From an uncultured Pelagibacteraceae bacterium (GTDB lineage: Bacteria > Pseudomonadota > Alphaproteobacteria > Pelagibacterales > Pelagibacteraceae), in NCBI GenBank assembly GCA_902568975.1, contig CACFSO010000007.1:1-50930 (forward strand): a stretch of DNA of 50,930 nucleotides, read 5' to 3'. The stretch's first letter is position 1. Every line of letters starts with the position of its first letter. Positions 40,969 to 49,998 of the stretch are shown here, in pieces. The translations under genes were made by a program, and so were the position numbers. Below the pieces are notes generated by a model. That model was not told the origin of the DNA and searched no databases. It saw nothing but the letters and a program-made list of their open reading frames with translations.

Positions 40969-42600
40969 ATGGTTTTAAAAAATTCTTTTAATTTTATAAA
41001 CGAATTTTTTTTTTATTTTGTAAATCAAATTAGAAAGTTTTATCTTAACTCTTCTTTTTATAATAAAAAAATATCAAAAATTGATGATAGAAGTTTAGAT
41101 TATAAACCAAGCCCTGATTTATTGGATTGTTTAATAAAATATGAAAAGAAAAAAAATAAAATAGAGGATTATTATTTAAATTCAGTATGGACTGATAATA
41201 ATCTTAAAGAAAATGATTATAAAAAACTTCATAGTTTTTTTTGGTTATTTACAATAGATTTAAAATCTTCAAAAAAAATAACCCAGTCTATAATTCAAAA
41301 TTGGATTGAAAATAATCAAAATTACAATAATAAAAATTGGGAGATTGATACACTCTCAAAAAGAATAATTTCTTGGATATCAAATTCAAAGTTAAGTTAT
41401 GACGATAGTAATACTGAGTATAAAAATAAATTTAATTTTTTGATTAAAAAACAAGTTAATCACTTAATAAATGAAATAAATAGATCTGAAATAGTTAATG
41501 ATAAAATGATTGGATGTACAGCAATTATTCTTTCTGGTCTTTCTTATAAAGATGAAAAATTTTTAAATTATGGATTAAATTTATTAAAGAAAATAATTAA
41601 TTTTTCTTTTGATAGCCAAGGTTTCCCGAAATCAAGAAATTTAAGGCAAGTTATCTTTTATTTAAAATACTTTATTTTACTTAGAGAATTATTGAAAGAA
41701 TCACAAAATGAAATCCCCGAATATTTAGACAAAATAATATTTTTTTTAGGACAATCGTATAGCTTTTCTTGGCAAACAAATAGGCAAAGTTTTTTATTTA
41801 ATGGAAATAATGAAGTAGATTGTTCTGATTTTGAAAAATATTTACAATTACATAATTATAAATTTAAAAATCAAAATTATGAAATTGCAGGTTATGGAAT
41901 ACTAAAAAATAAAAATTTTGCTATATGTATGGATTTGGGTATTGCTCCAGAAAAAAAATTTTCAAATAATTATCAATCAGGTGTTTTGTCATTTGAAATA
42001 ATATTTTTAGGAAAAAAACTAATTTGTAATTCGGGATATTTTCAAAATTTCAAACATCAATTAAATAATGTATCTAGATCAACAGCAACTCACACCTCAC
42101 TTGTAATTGATAATAACTCAATTTGTCATTTTAAAAAAAGTACGAATGGAAGTTTTATAATTGAAAAAAATTTTAAAATTACTAATAAAAAAATTGTTAA
42201 AGAAAAAAATTTTTGGAGTTTAAAAGCTTCGCATGATGGATATTTAAAAAAATATGGAATTATTCATGAAAGAACTTTAGATTTTTTTATAGATAAAAAT
42301 AAATTTATAGGAACAGATAAGCTTATTAAAAAGAAAAATTTTAAATCAACTAATTTTGAGATTAGATTTCATCTTGTTCCAGAAGTCAAAGTTGCCAAAA
42401 CTCAAGAAGGAAAAGCAATTTTAATTGAACTAGAAAATTCTGCCTGGAAATTTTCATGTAAAAATCATTTAATTGATATTGAAAGTGGTTTATATTTTGG
42501 AAAAAAAAATTCTTATACTGAAAATCAAAATATTTTTATTTCAGGTGTAACTCAAAATGAGGATCAAAATATTGTTTGGGAAATAAATAAAATATCATGA
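40969..42600 (+). CDS. Heparinase II/III family protein
   Basis: This 543-residue protein is of the heparinase II/III-like group found next to purH in many alphaproteobacteria. The N-terminal part is an alpha-helical toroid (WLFTIDLKSSKKITQSIIQNWI, ISWISNSKLSY). The C-terminal beta-sandwich has SGVLSFEIIFLGKKLICNSGY, the conserved SRSTATHTSLVIDNNS and EIRFHLVPEVKV. No signal peptide is apparent, so it is probably cytosolic or its export is unrecognised. The substrate is unknown and glycosaminoglycan cleavage should not be assumed. The 3' end overlaps purH by 4 bases (ATGA). Confidence 0.88.
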   Translation: MVLKNSFNFINEFFFYFVNQIRKFYLNSSFYNKKISKIDDRSLDYKPSPDLLDCLIKYEKKKNKIEDYYLNSVWTDNNLKENDYKKLHSFFWLFTIDLKSSKKITQSIIQNWIENNQNYNNKNWEIDTLSKRIISWISNSKLSYDDSNTEYKNKFNFLIKKQVNHLINEINRSEIVNDKMIGCTAIILSGLSYKDEKFLNYGLNLLKKIINFSFDSQGFPKSRNLRQVIFYLKYFILLRELLKESQNEIPEYLDKIIFFLGQSYSFSWQTNRQSFLFNGNNEVDCSDFEKYLQLHNYKFKNQNYEIAGYGILKNKNFAICMDLGIAPEKKFSNNYQSGVLSFEIIFLGKKLICNSGYFQNFKHQLNNVSRSTATHTSLVIDNNSICHFKKSTNGSFIIEKNFKITNKKIVKEKNFWSLKASHDGYLKKYGIIHERTLDFFIDKNKFIGTDKLIKKKNFKSTNFEIRFHLVPEVKVAKTQEGKAILIELENSAWKFSCKNHLIDIESGLYFGKKNSYTENQNIFISGVTQNEDQNIVWEINKIS

Positions 42601-44138
42601 AAAAAATTAAAAAAGCATTAATTTCTATTTCTAATAAAAAAAACCTTAAATTAATTTTAAAATATTTAAAAAAATATAATATAAAAATAATAAGTTCTGG
42701 AGGTACTTATAAAGAAATAAAAAAATTAGGTTTTAATTGTATAGAAGTGTCAAAATATACAGGATCCCCTAAAATGATTAATGGTAGAGTCAAAACATTG
42801 CACCCTAAAATACATGCGGGAATACTAAGTGTAAGAAATAATAAATCTCATAAAAAAGATTTAAAAAAATATAATTTTGATGAAATTGATCTTATTATAG
42901 TTAACTTTTATCCTTTCCAAAAAATATTAAGTTCAAAAATGAATCATAAAAAAATAATAGAAAATATTGATATTGGTGGTCCAACACTAGTTAGATCAGC
43001 AGCTAAAAATTATAATGATGTTGTGGTTATAAGTAATACAAGACAGTATAAAAATTTTATAGATGAGTTAAATAAAAACAAAGGTTCAACAAGTCTAAAG
43101 TTCAGAGAGAAAATGTCCAATGAAGCTTTTTTAGAAACAGGTTTTTATGATTCTATTATTTCAGAATATTTTAATAAAATAACTAATAATCAATTTCCAA
43201 AAAAAAAATTAATTTTTGGTAATTTAATTGAAAAATTAAGATATGGAGAAAATCCTCATCAACAAGGAGCTATTTACTCAATGAAAAATGATTTAAAGAT
43301 CATTAAATTAAATGGAAAAGAATTAAGTTTTAATAATTATAATGATATTTTTTCTGCTCTTTCAATTTCAAAATCACTACCAAAAAACGTTGGAACTGTT
43401 ATTGTAAAACATGCCTCCCCTTGCGGAGTTTCAGTAAATAAAAATAAAATAGATAGTTTTAAATTAGCGTTAAAATGTGACCCTATAAGTGCATTCGGTG
43501 GAGTAGTATCATGCAATTTTAAAATAAAAAAAAAGTTAGCGTTAGAATTAAAAAAAATATTTCTTGAGATTATAATAGGAAATGGTTTTGATAAAGATGC
43601 ATTAAAGATTTTAAAAAAAAGAAAAAATATTAGAGTAATTGATGCAAGCAAAATAACTAATAAAGATAAGCAAAACATTACAACAAATTTTGATTCAATG
43701 TTATTACAATCCACAGATTTTAAAACTTTTTCTAAAAATGATTTTGTAGTTGTATCTAAAATTAAACCAAATAAAGAAATAATGAATAATCTTATTTTTG
43801 CTTTTAACGTATGTAGATTTGTAAAATCAAATGCTATTGTAATTACAAAAAATTTTTCAACTATAGGGATTGGATGTGGACAACCTAGTAGAATAGATAG
43901 CTGCAAAATTGCGATAGAAAAAATGAATATTTTTCATAATAATTTAAAAAAATCTAATATTTATGCTGCATCAGATGCATTCTTCCCTTTTGTTGATGGT
44001 ATAGAGAATCTTGTACAAGCAGGAGTTTCAGCTGTAATTCAACCTTCTGGTTCTATTCGTGACAAAGAAATAATTAAATTTGCTAATAAGCTTGGAATTA
44101 TTTTAGTTTTTTCAAAAACTAGACACTTTAAACATTAA
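42597..44138 (+). CDS. purH: Bifunctional AICAR formyltransferase/IMP cyclohydrolase PurH
   Basis: PurH performs the last two steps of IMP synthesis, using 10-formyl-THF. The 513-residue protein has the N-terminal cyclohydrolase domain (KALISISNKKNLKLILKYL, ISSGGTYKEIKKLGF, GRVKTLHPKIHAGIL, NIDIGGPTLVRSAAKN). The transferase domain follows, with RYGENPHQQGA, the catalytic KHASPCGVS, DPISAFGGVVS and AASDAFFPFVDGIE. Length is normal. It overlaps the heparinase-like gene at its start. Its stop interlocks with that of the convergent pterin dehydratase gene in one TTAA. Confidence 0.97.
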   Translation: MKKIKKALISISNKKNLKLILKYLKKYNIKIISSGGTYKEIKKLGFNCIEVSKYTGSPKMINGRVKTLHPKIHAGILSVRNNKSHKKDLKKYNFDEIDLIIVNFYPFQKILSSKMNHKKIIENIDIGGPTLVRSAAKNYNDVVVISNTRQYKNFIDELNKNKGSTSLKFREKMSNEAFLETGFYDSIISEYFNKITNNQFPKKKLIFGNLIEKLRYGENPHQQGAIYSMKNDLKIIKLNGKELSFNNYNDIFSALSISKSLPKNVGTVIVKHASPCGVSVNKNKIDSFKLALKCDPISAFGGVVSCNFKIKKKLALELKKIFLEIIIGNGFDKDALKILKKRKNIRVIDASKITNKDKQNITTNFDSMLLQSTDFKTFSKNDFVVVSKIKPNKEIMNNLIFAFNVCRFVKSNAIVITKNFSTIGIGCGQPSRIDSCKIAIEKMNIFHNNLKKSNIYAASDAFFPFVDGIENLVQAGVSAVIQPSGSIRDKEIIKFANKLGIILVFSKTRHFKH

Positions 44139-44473
44139 ATTATTTTGTCAATTTTTGCAGCTAAAACAAAATCACTTTCATGTAAACCTTTTATAGCATG
44201 AGTAAAAATTTTAATTTTTGCATATCCCCATCCAAAAAATATATCTGGATGATGACCTTCGTTTTCAGCAATTTCACTAACTTTATTAACAAAACTTAAA
44301 CTTTCTAGAAAATTTTTGAACTTAAATTCTTTTATTAAATAATAAATTTGTGCCTCATCTGCTTTTACTTCCCATCCATCTACCATTTTAAGATATTTAT
44401 GTATTTCAGTTATATCAAACCCTGGTATGCCACCCTCACAAGGAATACATTTTTTATCTGCTAAATCTGTCAT
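44135..44473 (-). CDS. phhB: Pterin-4a-carbinolamine dehydratase
   Basis: This 112-residue enzyme dehydrates 4a-hydroxytetrahydropterin, recycling the cofactor of aromatic amino acid hydroxylases. Visible motifs are the leading CIPCEGGIPGF, DGWEVKADEAQIYYLIKEFKF, and the active-site ENEGHHPDIFFGWGYAKIKIF with His74 and His75 and the later His92 in THAIKGLHESD. No phenylalanine hydroxylase lies in the window; in such genomes the enzyme may serve folate-related pterins instead. It is a single minus-strand gene next to tRNA-Gly. Confidence 0.95.
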   Translation of the reverse strand: MTDLADKKCIPCEGGIPGFDITEIHKYLKMVDGWEVKADEAQIYYLIKEFKFKNFLESLSFVNKVSEIAENEGHHPDIFFGWGYAKIKIFTHAIKGLHESDFVLAAKIDKII

Positions 44474-44495
44474 AAATTACTTTATAAATTTTTAA

Positions 44496-44570
44496 TGGAG
44501 CGGGCAATGGGACTTGAACCCACGACCTTCTCGTTGGCAACGAGACGCTCTACCACTGAGCTACGCCCGC
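44496..44570 (-). tRNA. tRNA-Gly (anticodon GCC)
   Basis: A full cloverleaf reads on the minus strand: acceptor GCGGGCG with TGCCCGC, D stem GCTC/GAGC, anticodon stem TCTCG/CGAGA around TTGCCAA, and T arm GTGGG-TTCAAGT-CCCAT. The anticodon GCC decodes GGC and GGU. A U discriminator (A at plus 44499) precedes an encoded CCA (plus 44496-44498). The body is 72 bases without CCA. Confidence 0.98.
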
Positions 44571-44582
44571 TTATTAAAAGTC

Positions 44583-44588
44583 ATTATA
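44583..44588 (-). promoter_or_regulatory. -10 box of tRNA-Gly
   Basis: A consensus TATAAT on the minus strand ends 12 bases before the first base of the mature tRNA, which would give a 5' leader of about 6 bases. No good -35 hexamer is seen 16-18 bases upstream, where the sequence is entirely A/T. Confidence 0.5.
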
Positions 44589-44679
44589 AATAAACTTTTT
44601 TTGTTATATAAGCAATAATAAATCAATATTATATATAACTAAATATATGTTTTTTTTATAAATATTGATAAAATTTGTT

Positions 44680-45324
44680 ATGAAAAAGTTAGAAGACTTA
44701 CCAAATAAAATTCCTATATTTCCACTTTCTAATTTTATTTTTTTTCCTGAAACAACTGTTCCTTTGAATATTTTTGAACCTAGATATATTAAAATGGTAG
44801 ATGATTGCATGAAAGCAAATAGAATGATTGGAATGATACAACCCAAAAAAACAAGAAAAATGAAAAAACCTGAGTTATACAATATTGGTTGCGTAGGTAA
44901 AATTATAAGTTTTAATGAAACTGATGATGGAAGATATTTAATAGTACTAAATGGAATAAGTAGATTCAAAATTATTAATGAGGTTGAAAATACTAAAGTT
45001 TATAGGGAGTGCAATGTTAGTTTTGGTGATTTTTCAAGTGATCTAAACAAAATTTCAGAAGAAATAAAATTCTCTGATTTAGAGTTAGTTTTTAAAAATT
45101 TAAAAAATTTGTTTGAAAAACAGGGTTATTCACTAAATTGGAAAGAAATTGAAAAACAAAATTTAGATCAAACCATAAATAATCTTTCAATGGCCTCACC
45201 TTTTTCTTTAGAAGAAAAACAAATATTACTAGAGTCTAAAGATTTAAAATCAAGAAAAGAAAAATTGGAAGAAATTTTAAAAACTTATATTGTTGATAAT
45301 TTTAGTAATAAAACTATACAATAA
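44680..45324 (+). CDS. LON substrate-binding domain protein
   Basis: This 214-residue protein consists of a Lon N-terminal (PUA-like) domain without the ATPase or protease parts. The characteristic start is KIPIFPLSNFIFFPETTVPLNIFEPRYIKMV. IGMIQPK, GCVGKIISF and RYLIVLNGISRFKI follow, then a helical C-terminal part (about 125-214). I chose ATG 44680; an in-frame TTG 15 bases upstream is less likely. Such stand-alone domains are common in alphaproteobacteria and unassigned. It converges with the UbiH-like gene, 2 bases apart. Confidence 0.92.
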   Translation: MKKLEDLPNKIPIFPLSNFIFFPETTVPLNIFEPRYIKMVDDCMKANRMIGMIQPKKTRKMKKPELYNIGCVGKIISFNETDDGRYLIVLNGISRFKIINEVENTKVYRECNVSFGDFSSDLNKISEEIKFSDLELVFKNLKNLFEKQGYSLNWKEIEKQNLDQTINNLSMASPFSLEEKQILLESKDLKSRKEKLEEILKTYIVDNFSNKTIQ

Positions 45325-45326
45325 AT

Positions 45327-46418
45327 TTAAATAACTAGTCCTTTATCTGCGAATTTTAAAGTATATTTTTTAAATAATTTATTCTGATTTAAATATTTAA
45401 TCATTCTACTTGAATATTCATTTATATATTTATTATCAATTTTAAAAAAATCATTAATAAAATTAATACCAAAAGAAAAGATATAATTTAAATGTTTTGT
45501 TTTTAATTCAAATTCTTTTAATAATGAAGAATCTAAATCTAAACCAAGATTTATTTTATTATCAATTAAATCCGAAAGTATTTGGATATCTCGCAAAGTC
45601 ATATTAAAACCTTGACCAGCTAAAGGATGTACTTTGTGAAGATTGTCACCAAAACACAGTATTTTTTTATAATAATATTTTCTTAGAGTCGAAAATTTTA
45701 AGTTAAACTTTTCAAATTTAGAAAATGTATTTATTTTATAAAATTTATTATATTTAACTATAAGTTCTTTTATTTCTTTATCAGTTATTTTTTTTTTATT
45801 TAAAACAGAAAAAACAATAGAAGTTTCATTTTTCGAATAAGGTAAAAATGCTAATGGACCAAATTTTGTAAAAATTTGAAAAGCTGAATTGTTACTTATA
45901 TTATCATGTTTAATCAATGAAGTAAAAGCAGTACTGTTATAATCTCTGCTAATTTTTTTAGAAAATAAATTATTTATAATTTTAATTTTATTATCTGAAT
46001 TTATGATTAAATTAAAATTGTTTTTTTTTATTATTGAATAAAAAAAATTATTTTTAACCTTTAATTTTTTTATAAATTTATTTTTTTTAATGTTATTTTG
46101 TAAATAATTATATAATTTATTTTGTTTAAATAGATAAAATAGTTCATTATTATTTGAACCAAAATTCAGTATTTCATTATTCAAATTTGATTCATTAAAA
46201 ATTTTAATATAATTTATTGGCCAACAAATTTTTTTTATATCTAAACTATTTTTTTTTAAAAAATTAAAATTATATTTTGAAATACTTATAGTTCTTGTAA
46301 TTATTGAAGTATTATTTCTTCTTTGTTTATTACATAATAATACTTCAATACCTTTATTAGCAAGAATTTTTGCTAATATTAAATTAGTTAATCCATCACC
46401 AATTAAACAAATTTTCAT
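45327..46418 (-). CDS. UbiH/VisC-like FAD-dependent monooxygenase, divergent
   Basis: This 363-residue flavoprotein resembles the ubiquinone-ring hydroxylases (UbiH, UbiF, UbiI). The strongest evidence is LCFGDNLHKVHPLAGQGFNMTLRDIQILSDLI, written here in parts: GDNLHKVHPLAGQGFNM is the second FAD motif with the family ribose-binding pattern. The N-terminal dinucleotide fold reads CLIGDGLTNLILAKILANKG, where the usual GxGxxG is eroded to GDGLTN. The middle is very Asn/Lys/Ile-rich. I set the start at ATG 46418; an upstream TTG would add 7 residues. The hydroxylation position cannot be told from the sequence. It diverges from ftsK. Confidence 0.85.
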   Translation of the reverse strand: MKICLIGDGLTNLILAKILANKGIEVLLCNKQRRNNTSIITRTISISKYNFNFLKKNSLDIKKICWPINYIKIFNESNLNNEILNFGSNNNELFYLFKQNKLYNYLQNNIKKNKFIKKLKVKNNFFYSIIKKNNFNLIINSDNKIKIINNLFSKKISRDYNSTAFTSLIKHDNISNNSAFQIFTKFGPLAFLPYSKNETSIVFSVLNKKKITDKEIKELIVKYNKFYKINTFSKFEKFNLKFSTLRKYYYKKILCFGDNLHKVHPLAGQGFNMTLRDIQILSDLIDNKINLGLDLDSSLLKEFELKTKHLNYIFSFGINFINDFFKIDNKYINEYSSRMIKYLNQNKLFKKYTLKFADKGLVI

Positions 46419-46483
46419 AAATAAATTTAATTTTAACAATAATTATTAAATGATACAAAGTAACAAATTGGATTATTATTAAA

Positions 46484-48574
46484 ATGGAAATAAGAGATAT
46501 TGTAAATAAAACCTTAGAATTTTCGCTAAAAAGAATAGTTGAATTAGTTGGAATTATAATAATTATATTTTCTATATTTCTTTTAATTTCATTATTAAGT
46601 TATTCTCCTGAAGATCCTAATTTTATTTATCCAAAAGATGTAAAAATTAAAAACTTACTAGGTTTACAAGGAAGTTTAATTTCCGATTTATTTTTCCAAA
46701 CAGTCGGTTTAATATCTATAATAATTCCAATTTCTTTTTTATTGACTGGTATTAATGTTTTTAGATCTAAAAAATTAATTATAATAATAGAAAATTTTTT
46801 CTTTACTATTGTATATTCAATTTTTGGTTCCTTATTTTTTTCAATATTTTATCCGCAATCTTTCTGGTTAATATTTAATGGAAACGGAGGTTTTGTTGGA
46901 AAAATGCTAGAAGAAAGTTTATTGATGAATTTAATAAAAATAAATGAAGATTTGTTTTATTATTTTATTATTTTAATTATTATAATCTTTTTTTTATTAA
47001 GTATCAATTTTAGTATTAAATTTTTAATGAGTATATTAAAAAAAATTTTTTCTTTTAGATTAAAAAAGAATCAAATAAATATTCAAAGTGAGTTAAATGA
47101 AAATTTTTCTAATATCGATCAAACAACAGAAACACTTATTCAAGAAGACTTACCATTTGCTTCAAGTGTTAAAGAAATAAAAAGTACTAATAAAAAGTTT
47201 CAAATTCCCTCTATTGAATTTTTAAAAAAACCAACAAAAAAAGAAAGAGAAAACAATATATCAAATAATGAAATAGATGAAACTTTCTTAGAAAAAATTT
47301 TAATGGACTTTGGAGTAGAGGGTAAAATTAAAAAAATTAGTTATGGACCAGTAGTAACTTTAAATGAATTTGAACCTGCGGCAGGTGTTAAAGTTTCAAA
47401 AATTATTAATCTTTCAGAAGATATTGCAAGAAATACAAGTTCTGAATCTGCTAGAATATCTACTATTCCTGGAAGTAATACGATAGGAATTGAGATACCA
47501 AACTTGACGAGAGAAAATGTTTATTTAAGCGAAATCATTTCTAATCAAAGTTTCAAAATAAAAGAAACTAAACTTCCTATTGCCCTTGGTAAAAATATTT
47601 CTGGAAAACCTATAATTGGAGATTTGTATTCTATGCCTCATTTATTAATTGCAGGCACCACTGGGTCAGGAAAATCTGTTTGTATAAATACTATTATTTT
47701 ATCTCTTCTATATAAACACACGCCAGATAGATGTAAGTTTATATTAATTGATCCCAAAATGTTAGAATTATCAACTTATGAAGGAATTCCTCACTTACTT
47801 TGTCCTGTAATAACTGAACCAAAAAGAGCAGCTTCAGTTTTAGGATGGGTCGTTAAGGAAATGGAAAATAGATATAGATTGATGACAAGAGTAGGAGTTA
47901 GAAATATTGATGGTTACAATTCGAAACATAAATTACCTATGCCATACATAGTGGTAATAGTTGATGAAATGTCAGATTTAATGCTCGTTGCAGGTAAAGA
48001 AATTGAAGGATACATTCAAAAACTATCACAGATGGCAAGAGCAGCAGGAATTCATATAATAATGGCGACTCAAAGGCCTAGTGTTGATGTAATAACAGGT
48101 ACAATAAAAGCAAATTTTCCAACTAGAATTTCATTTCAAGTAACTTCCAAAATTGATAGTAGAACAATACTTGGAGAACAGGGAGCAGAACAACTATTAG
48201 GCAAAGGGGATATGCTTTATATGTCTTCAGCTAACAAAATAATAAGAATACATGCACCTTTTGTATCTGAAAATGAAATAGATAAAATTAATAATTTTCT
48301 AAGATCTCAAGCTGAACCTAATTATGTTGATGAAATTTTAAATTTTGCAGATGAAAAAGAAAATAGTTCAACTTTTTCAGGAAATGAAGATCAAGATGAA
48401 CTATACCAGTCTGCATTAGAAATAGTAAGGGCTGAAAAAAAAGCTTCTACATCATTTTTACAAAGAAAACTACAAATTGGATATAATAGAGCAGCAAGAA
48501 TTATTGATATGATGGAAGCAAATGGAGAAGTAAGCAAAGCAAATCATGTTGGCAAAAGAGAAGTACTTAAGTGA
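46484..48574 (+). CDS. ftsK: DNA translocase FtsK
   Basis: FtsK anchors at the septum and pumps DNA so that chromosome dimers are resolved and termini segregate. The 696-residue protein has four or five N-terminal helices (to about 185), a short linker in place of the long Pro/Gln-rich one of E. coli, and then the RecA-like motor: alpha domain YGPVVTLNEFEPAAGVKVSK, Walker A GTTGSGKS near 391-398, Walker B IVVIVDEMSDL and the ARAAGIHIIMATQRPSVDVI segment. The C-terminal gamma winged helix (about 632-696, SFLQRKLQIGYNRAARIIDMM) reads KOPS polarity sites. The stop overlaps the lolA start (GTGA). Confidence 0.97.
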   Translation: MEIRDIVNKTLEFSLKRIVELVGIIIIIFSIFLLISLLSYSPEDPNFIYPKDVKIKNLLGLQGSLISDLFFQTVGLISIIIPISFLLTGINVFRSKKLIIIIENFFFTIVYSIFGSLFFSIFYPQSFWLIFNGNGGFVGKMLEESLLMNLIKINEDLFYYFIILIIIIFFLLSINFSIKFLMSILKKIFSFRLKKNQINIQSELNENFSNIDQTTETLIQEDLPFASSVKEIKSTNKKFQIPSIEFLKKPTKKERENNISNNEIDETFLEKILMDFGVEGKIKKISYGPVVTLNEFEPAAGVKVSKIINLSEDIARNTSSESARISTIPGSNTIGIEIPNLTRENVYLSEIISNQSFKIKETKLPIALGKNISGKPIIGDLYSMPHLLIAGTTGSGKSVCINTIILSLLYKHTPDRCKFILIDPKMLELSTYEGIPHLLCPVITEPKRAASVLGWVVKEMENRYRLMTRVGVRNIDGYNSKHKLPMPYIVVIVDEMSDLMLVAGKEIEGYIQKLSQMARAAGIHIIMATQRPSVDVITGTIKANFPTRISFQVTSKIDSRTILGEQGAEQLLGKGDMLYMSSANKIIRIHAPFVSENEIDKINNFLRSQAEPNYVDEILNFADEKENSSTFSGNEDQDELYQSALEIVRAEKKASTSFLQRKLQIGYNRAARIIDMMEANGEVSKANHVGKREVLK

Positions 48575-49131
48575 TAAAAGTATTGTTTTTTTTTTTCTTA
48601 TTGATTAATTTAGTTAGTGCAAACACATCTACTAAAATTGAAATTACAAATAACTTTAAAAAAATTAATTCTATAAAATTTAAATTTATTCAAAAAATAG
48701 ATAATAATAATACTGAAAAGGGCGAATGTATCATATTATATCCTAAAAAAATTTTTTGCGAATATGACGATATTTATAATAAAATTTTAGTTTCAAATGG
48801 AAAGTCATTAATCATTAATTCTGATAAAATTAAAAACTATTATAGATATCCTTTAGAAAAAACAGTTCTAAACTTAATTTTAGATAAAGAATTTATAATA
48901 TCTAAATTAAATACCTTAAGGGATGATATTAATTATCCATTTTATTATGTATTTGATACAGAATATGAAAATGCTTCGATCAAAGTATTTTTTGATAAAG
49001 AAAATTTAGATTTAATAGGTTGGCAAACAATAGATATTTATCAAAATATAATGCAAACTTTTATTTCAGATATTGAAAAAAATATATTTATTGATAAAAA
49101 AGTTTTTGTAATACAAAAGTATATTAATTAA
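48571..49131 (+). CDS. lolA: LolA-like outer-membrane lipoprotein carrier
   Basis: LolA shuttles lipoproteins across the periplasm. This 186-residue protein has a signal peptide (MIKVLFFFFLLINLVSA) and a LolA-type half-barrel pattern: NSIKFKFIQKIDNNNTEKGECIILYPKKIFCEYDD, seen in pieces, then KILVSNGKSLIIN and YRYPLEKTVLNLIL. The order ftsK-lolA is conserved in proteobacteria and strengthens the call. The start is GTG at 48571, overlapping the ftsK stop; the signal peptide follows it directly. Sequence similarity alone is moderate. It overlaps the convergent GNAT gene by 8 bases. Confidence 0.85.
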   Translation: MIKVLFFFFLLINLVSANTSTKIEITNNFKKINSIKFKFIQKIDNNNTEKGECIILYPKKIFCEYDDIYNKILVSNGKSLIINSDKIKNYYRYPLEKTVLNLILDKEFIISKLNTLRDDINYPFYYVFDTEYENASIKVFFDKENLDLIGWQTIDIYQNIMQTFISDIEKNIFIDKKVFVIQKYIN

Positions 49132-49636
49132 GATCTATATTTATTTTTTCTGATTTAAATACTTTCATTCCTCTTGCTAGATAATTTTTTAAAGCGTTCT
49201 CATGATCTAAGGAACAAGTATGAACCCAAACTCTATTGATTCCTTTTTTAAAAGATTTATTAATTGCCTCAGAAAGCAAATAACCTCCATATTTTTTACC
49301 TATATATTCTTTCAAAACACCAAAGTAAGCAATTTCACTATTTTTTTTTTCAAAATCTAAGATAGTTTCAAAATAACCAACCAAATTTCCATAATCTTTT
49401 AAAATATAAGTTTTAACTGAAGAGTTATTTAGATAATTAATCCATTGATTATCATCCCAAGTCAAACGATCTATCCATCTATGATTTTGACCAATCTGTT
49501 TATAGAAAAACTTATTTAATTGAAAATCAGGAGGTTCTAAAATTTCTAAAATGCAATTTTTATTTGGTATATTTGATGGATTAAGATCTTTAATGGATTT
49601 TATTTCTAAATAATTTCTATCTACACTAAAAATCAC
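49124..49636 (-). CDS. GNAT-family N-acetyltransferase
   Basis: This is a 170-residue cytosolic acetyltransferase. The core is seen as VKTYILKDYGNLVGYFETIL (strands 2-4), EIAYFGVLKEYIGKKYGGYLLSEAIN (the acetyl-CoA pyrophosphate loop is GKKYGG), RVWVHTCSLDHENALKNYLARGM and a final strand. The N-terminal WIDRLTWDDNQWINYL is unusual in GNATs and probably shapes the acceptor site. The substrate is unknown. The start is GTG (49634-49636), overlapping the HIT gene stop, so it is translationally coupled to the HIT-hisE-hisF run. Confidence 0.87.
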   Translation of the reverse strand: MIFSVDRNYLEIKSIKDLNPSNIPNKNCILEILEPPDFQLNKFFYKQIGQNHRWIDRLTWDDNQWINYLNNSSVKTYILKDYGNLVGYFETILDFEKKNSEIAYFGVLKEYIGKKYGGYLLSEAINKSFKKGINRVWVHTCSLDHENALKNYLARGMKVFKSEKINIDLN

Positions 49637-49998
49637 GAAACCATTTTGCCGATTTTTTCACCTCCAAATAAATGAAAATGTAAATGTGGAACTTCCTGGC
49701 CTCCATCCACACTTATATTTGCTAGAGCTCTATAACCATTTCCAGTATCAACTGAAATTCCAAGTTTTTTAGCAACAGTATTTATTCCCTTCAATAAACC
49801 AATCATCTCTTCGGGTGAAGCATTTGAACTGAAATCATCTAAATCAACATACTTTCCCTTAGGAATAACTAATGCATGAATTTTTTTTTGTGGATTAATA
49901 TCGTAAAATGATAAAACAAAATTATCTTCATAAATTTTTTTGCAAGGTATTTCACCTCTTAAAATTTTTGCAAAAATATTATTACTATCGTAACTCAT
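49633..49998 (-). CDS. HIT family protein (HINT-like)
   Basis: This 121-residue histidine-triad protein is expected to hydrolyse nucleoside phosphoramidates or related adenylates. It begins with IFAKILRGEIPCKKIYEDN and DINPQKKIHALVIPK, and ends with the triad PHLHFHLFGG (His105, His107, His109; His107 or His109 acts as nucleophile). A HIT gene next to hisE is a recurring alphaproteobacterial arrangement. It overlaps hisE by 4 bases and the GNAT gene by 4. Confidence 0.95.
   Translation of the reverse strand: MSYDSNNIFAKILRGEIPCKKIYEDNFVLSFYDINPQKKIHALVIPKGKYVDLDDFSSNASPEEMIGLLKGINTVAKKLGISVDTGNGYRALANISVDGGQEVPHLHFHLFGGEKIGKMVS

Noticed and set aside
43337..43906. Minus-strand open frame of 189 codons
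   Set aside because: It lies wholly antisense to the PurH transferase domain, whose motifs are intact, and its translation is low-complexity Phe/Leu/Ile without domain features.
44604..44969. Minus-strand open frame overlapping the LON-domain gene
   Set aside because: It runs antisense to the best-conserved part of the LON domain and into the tRNA promoter region.
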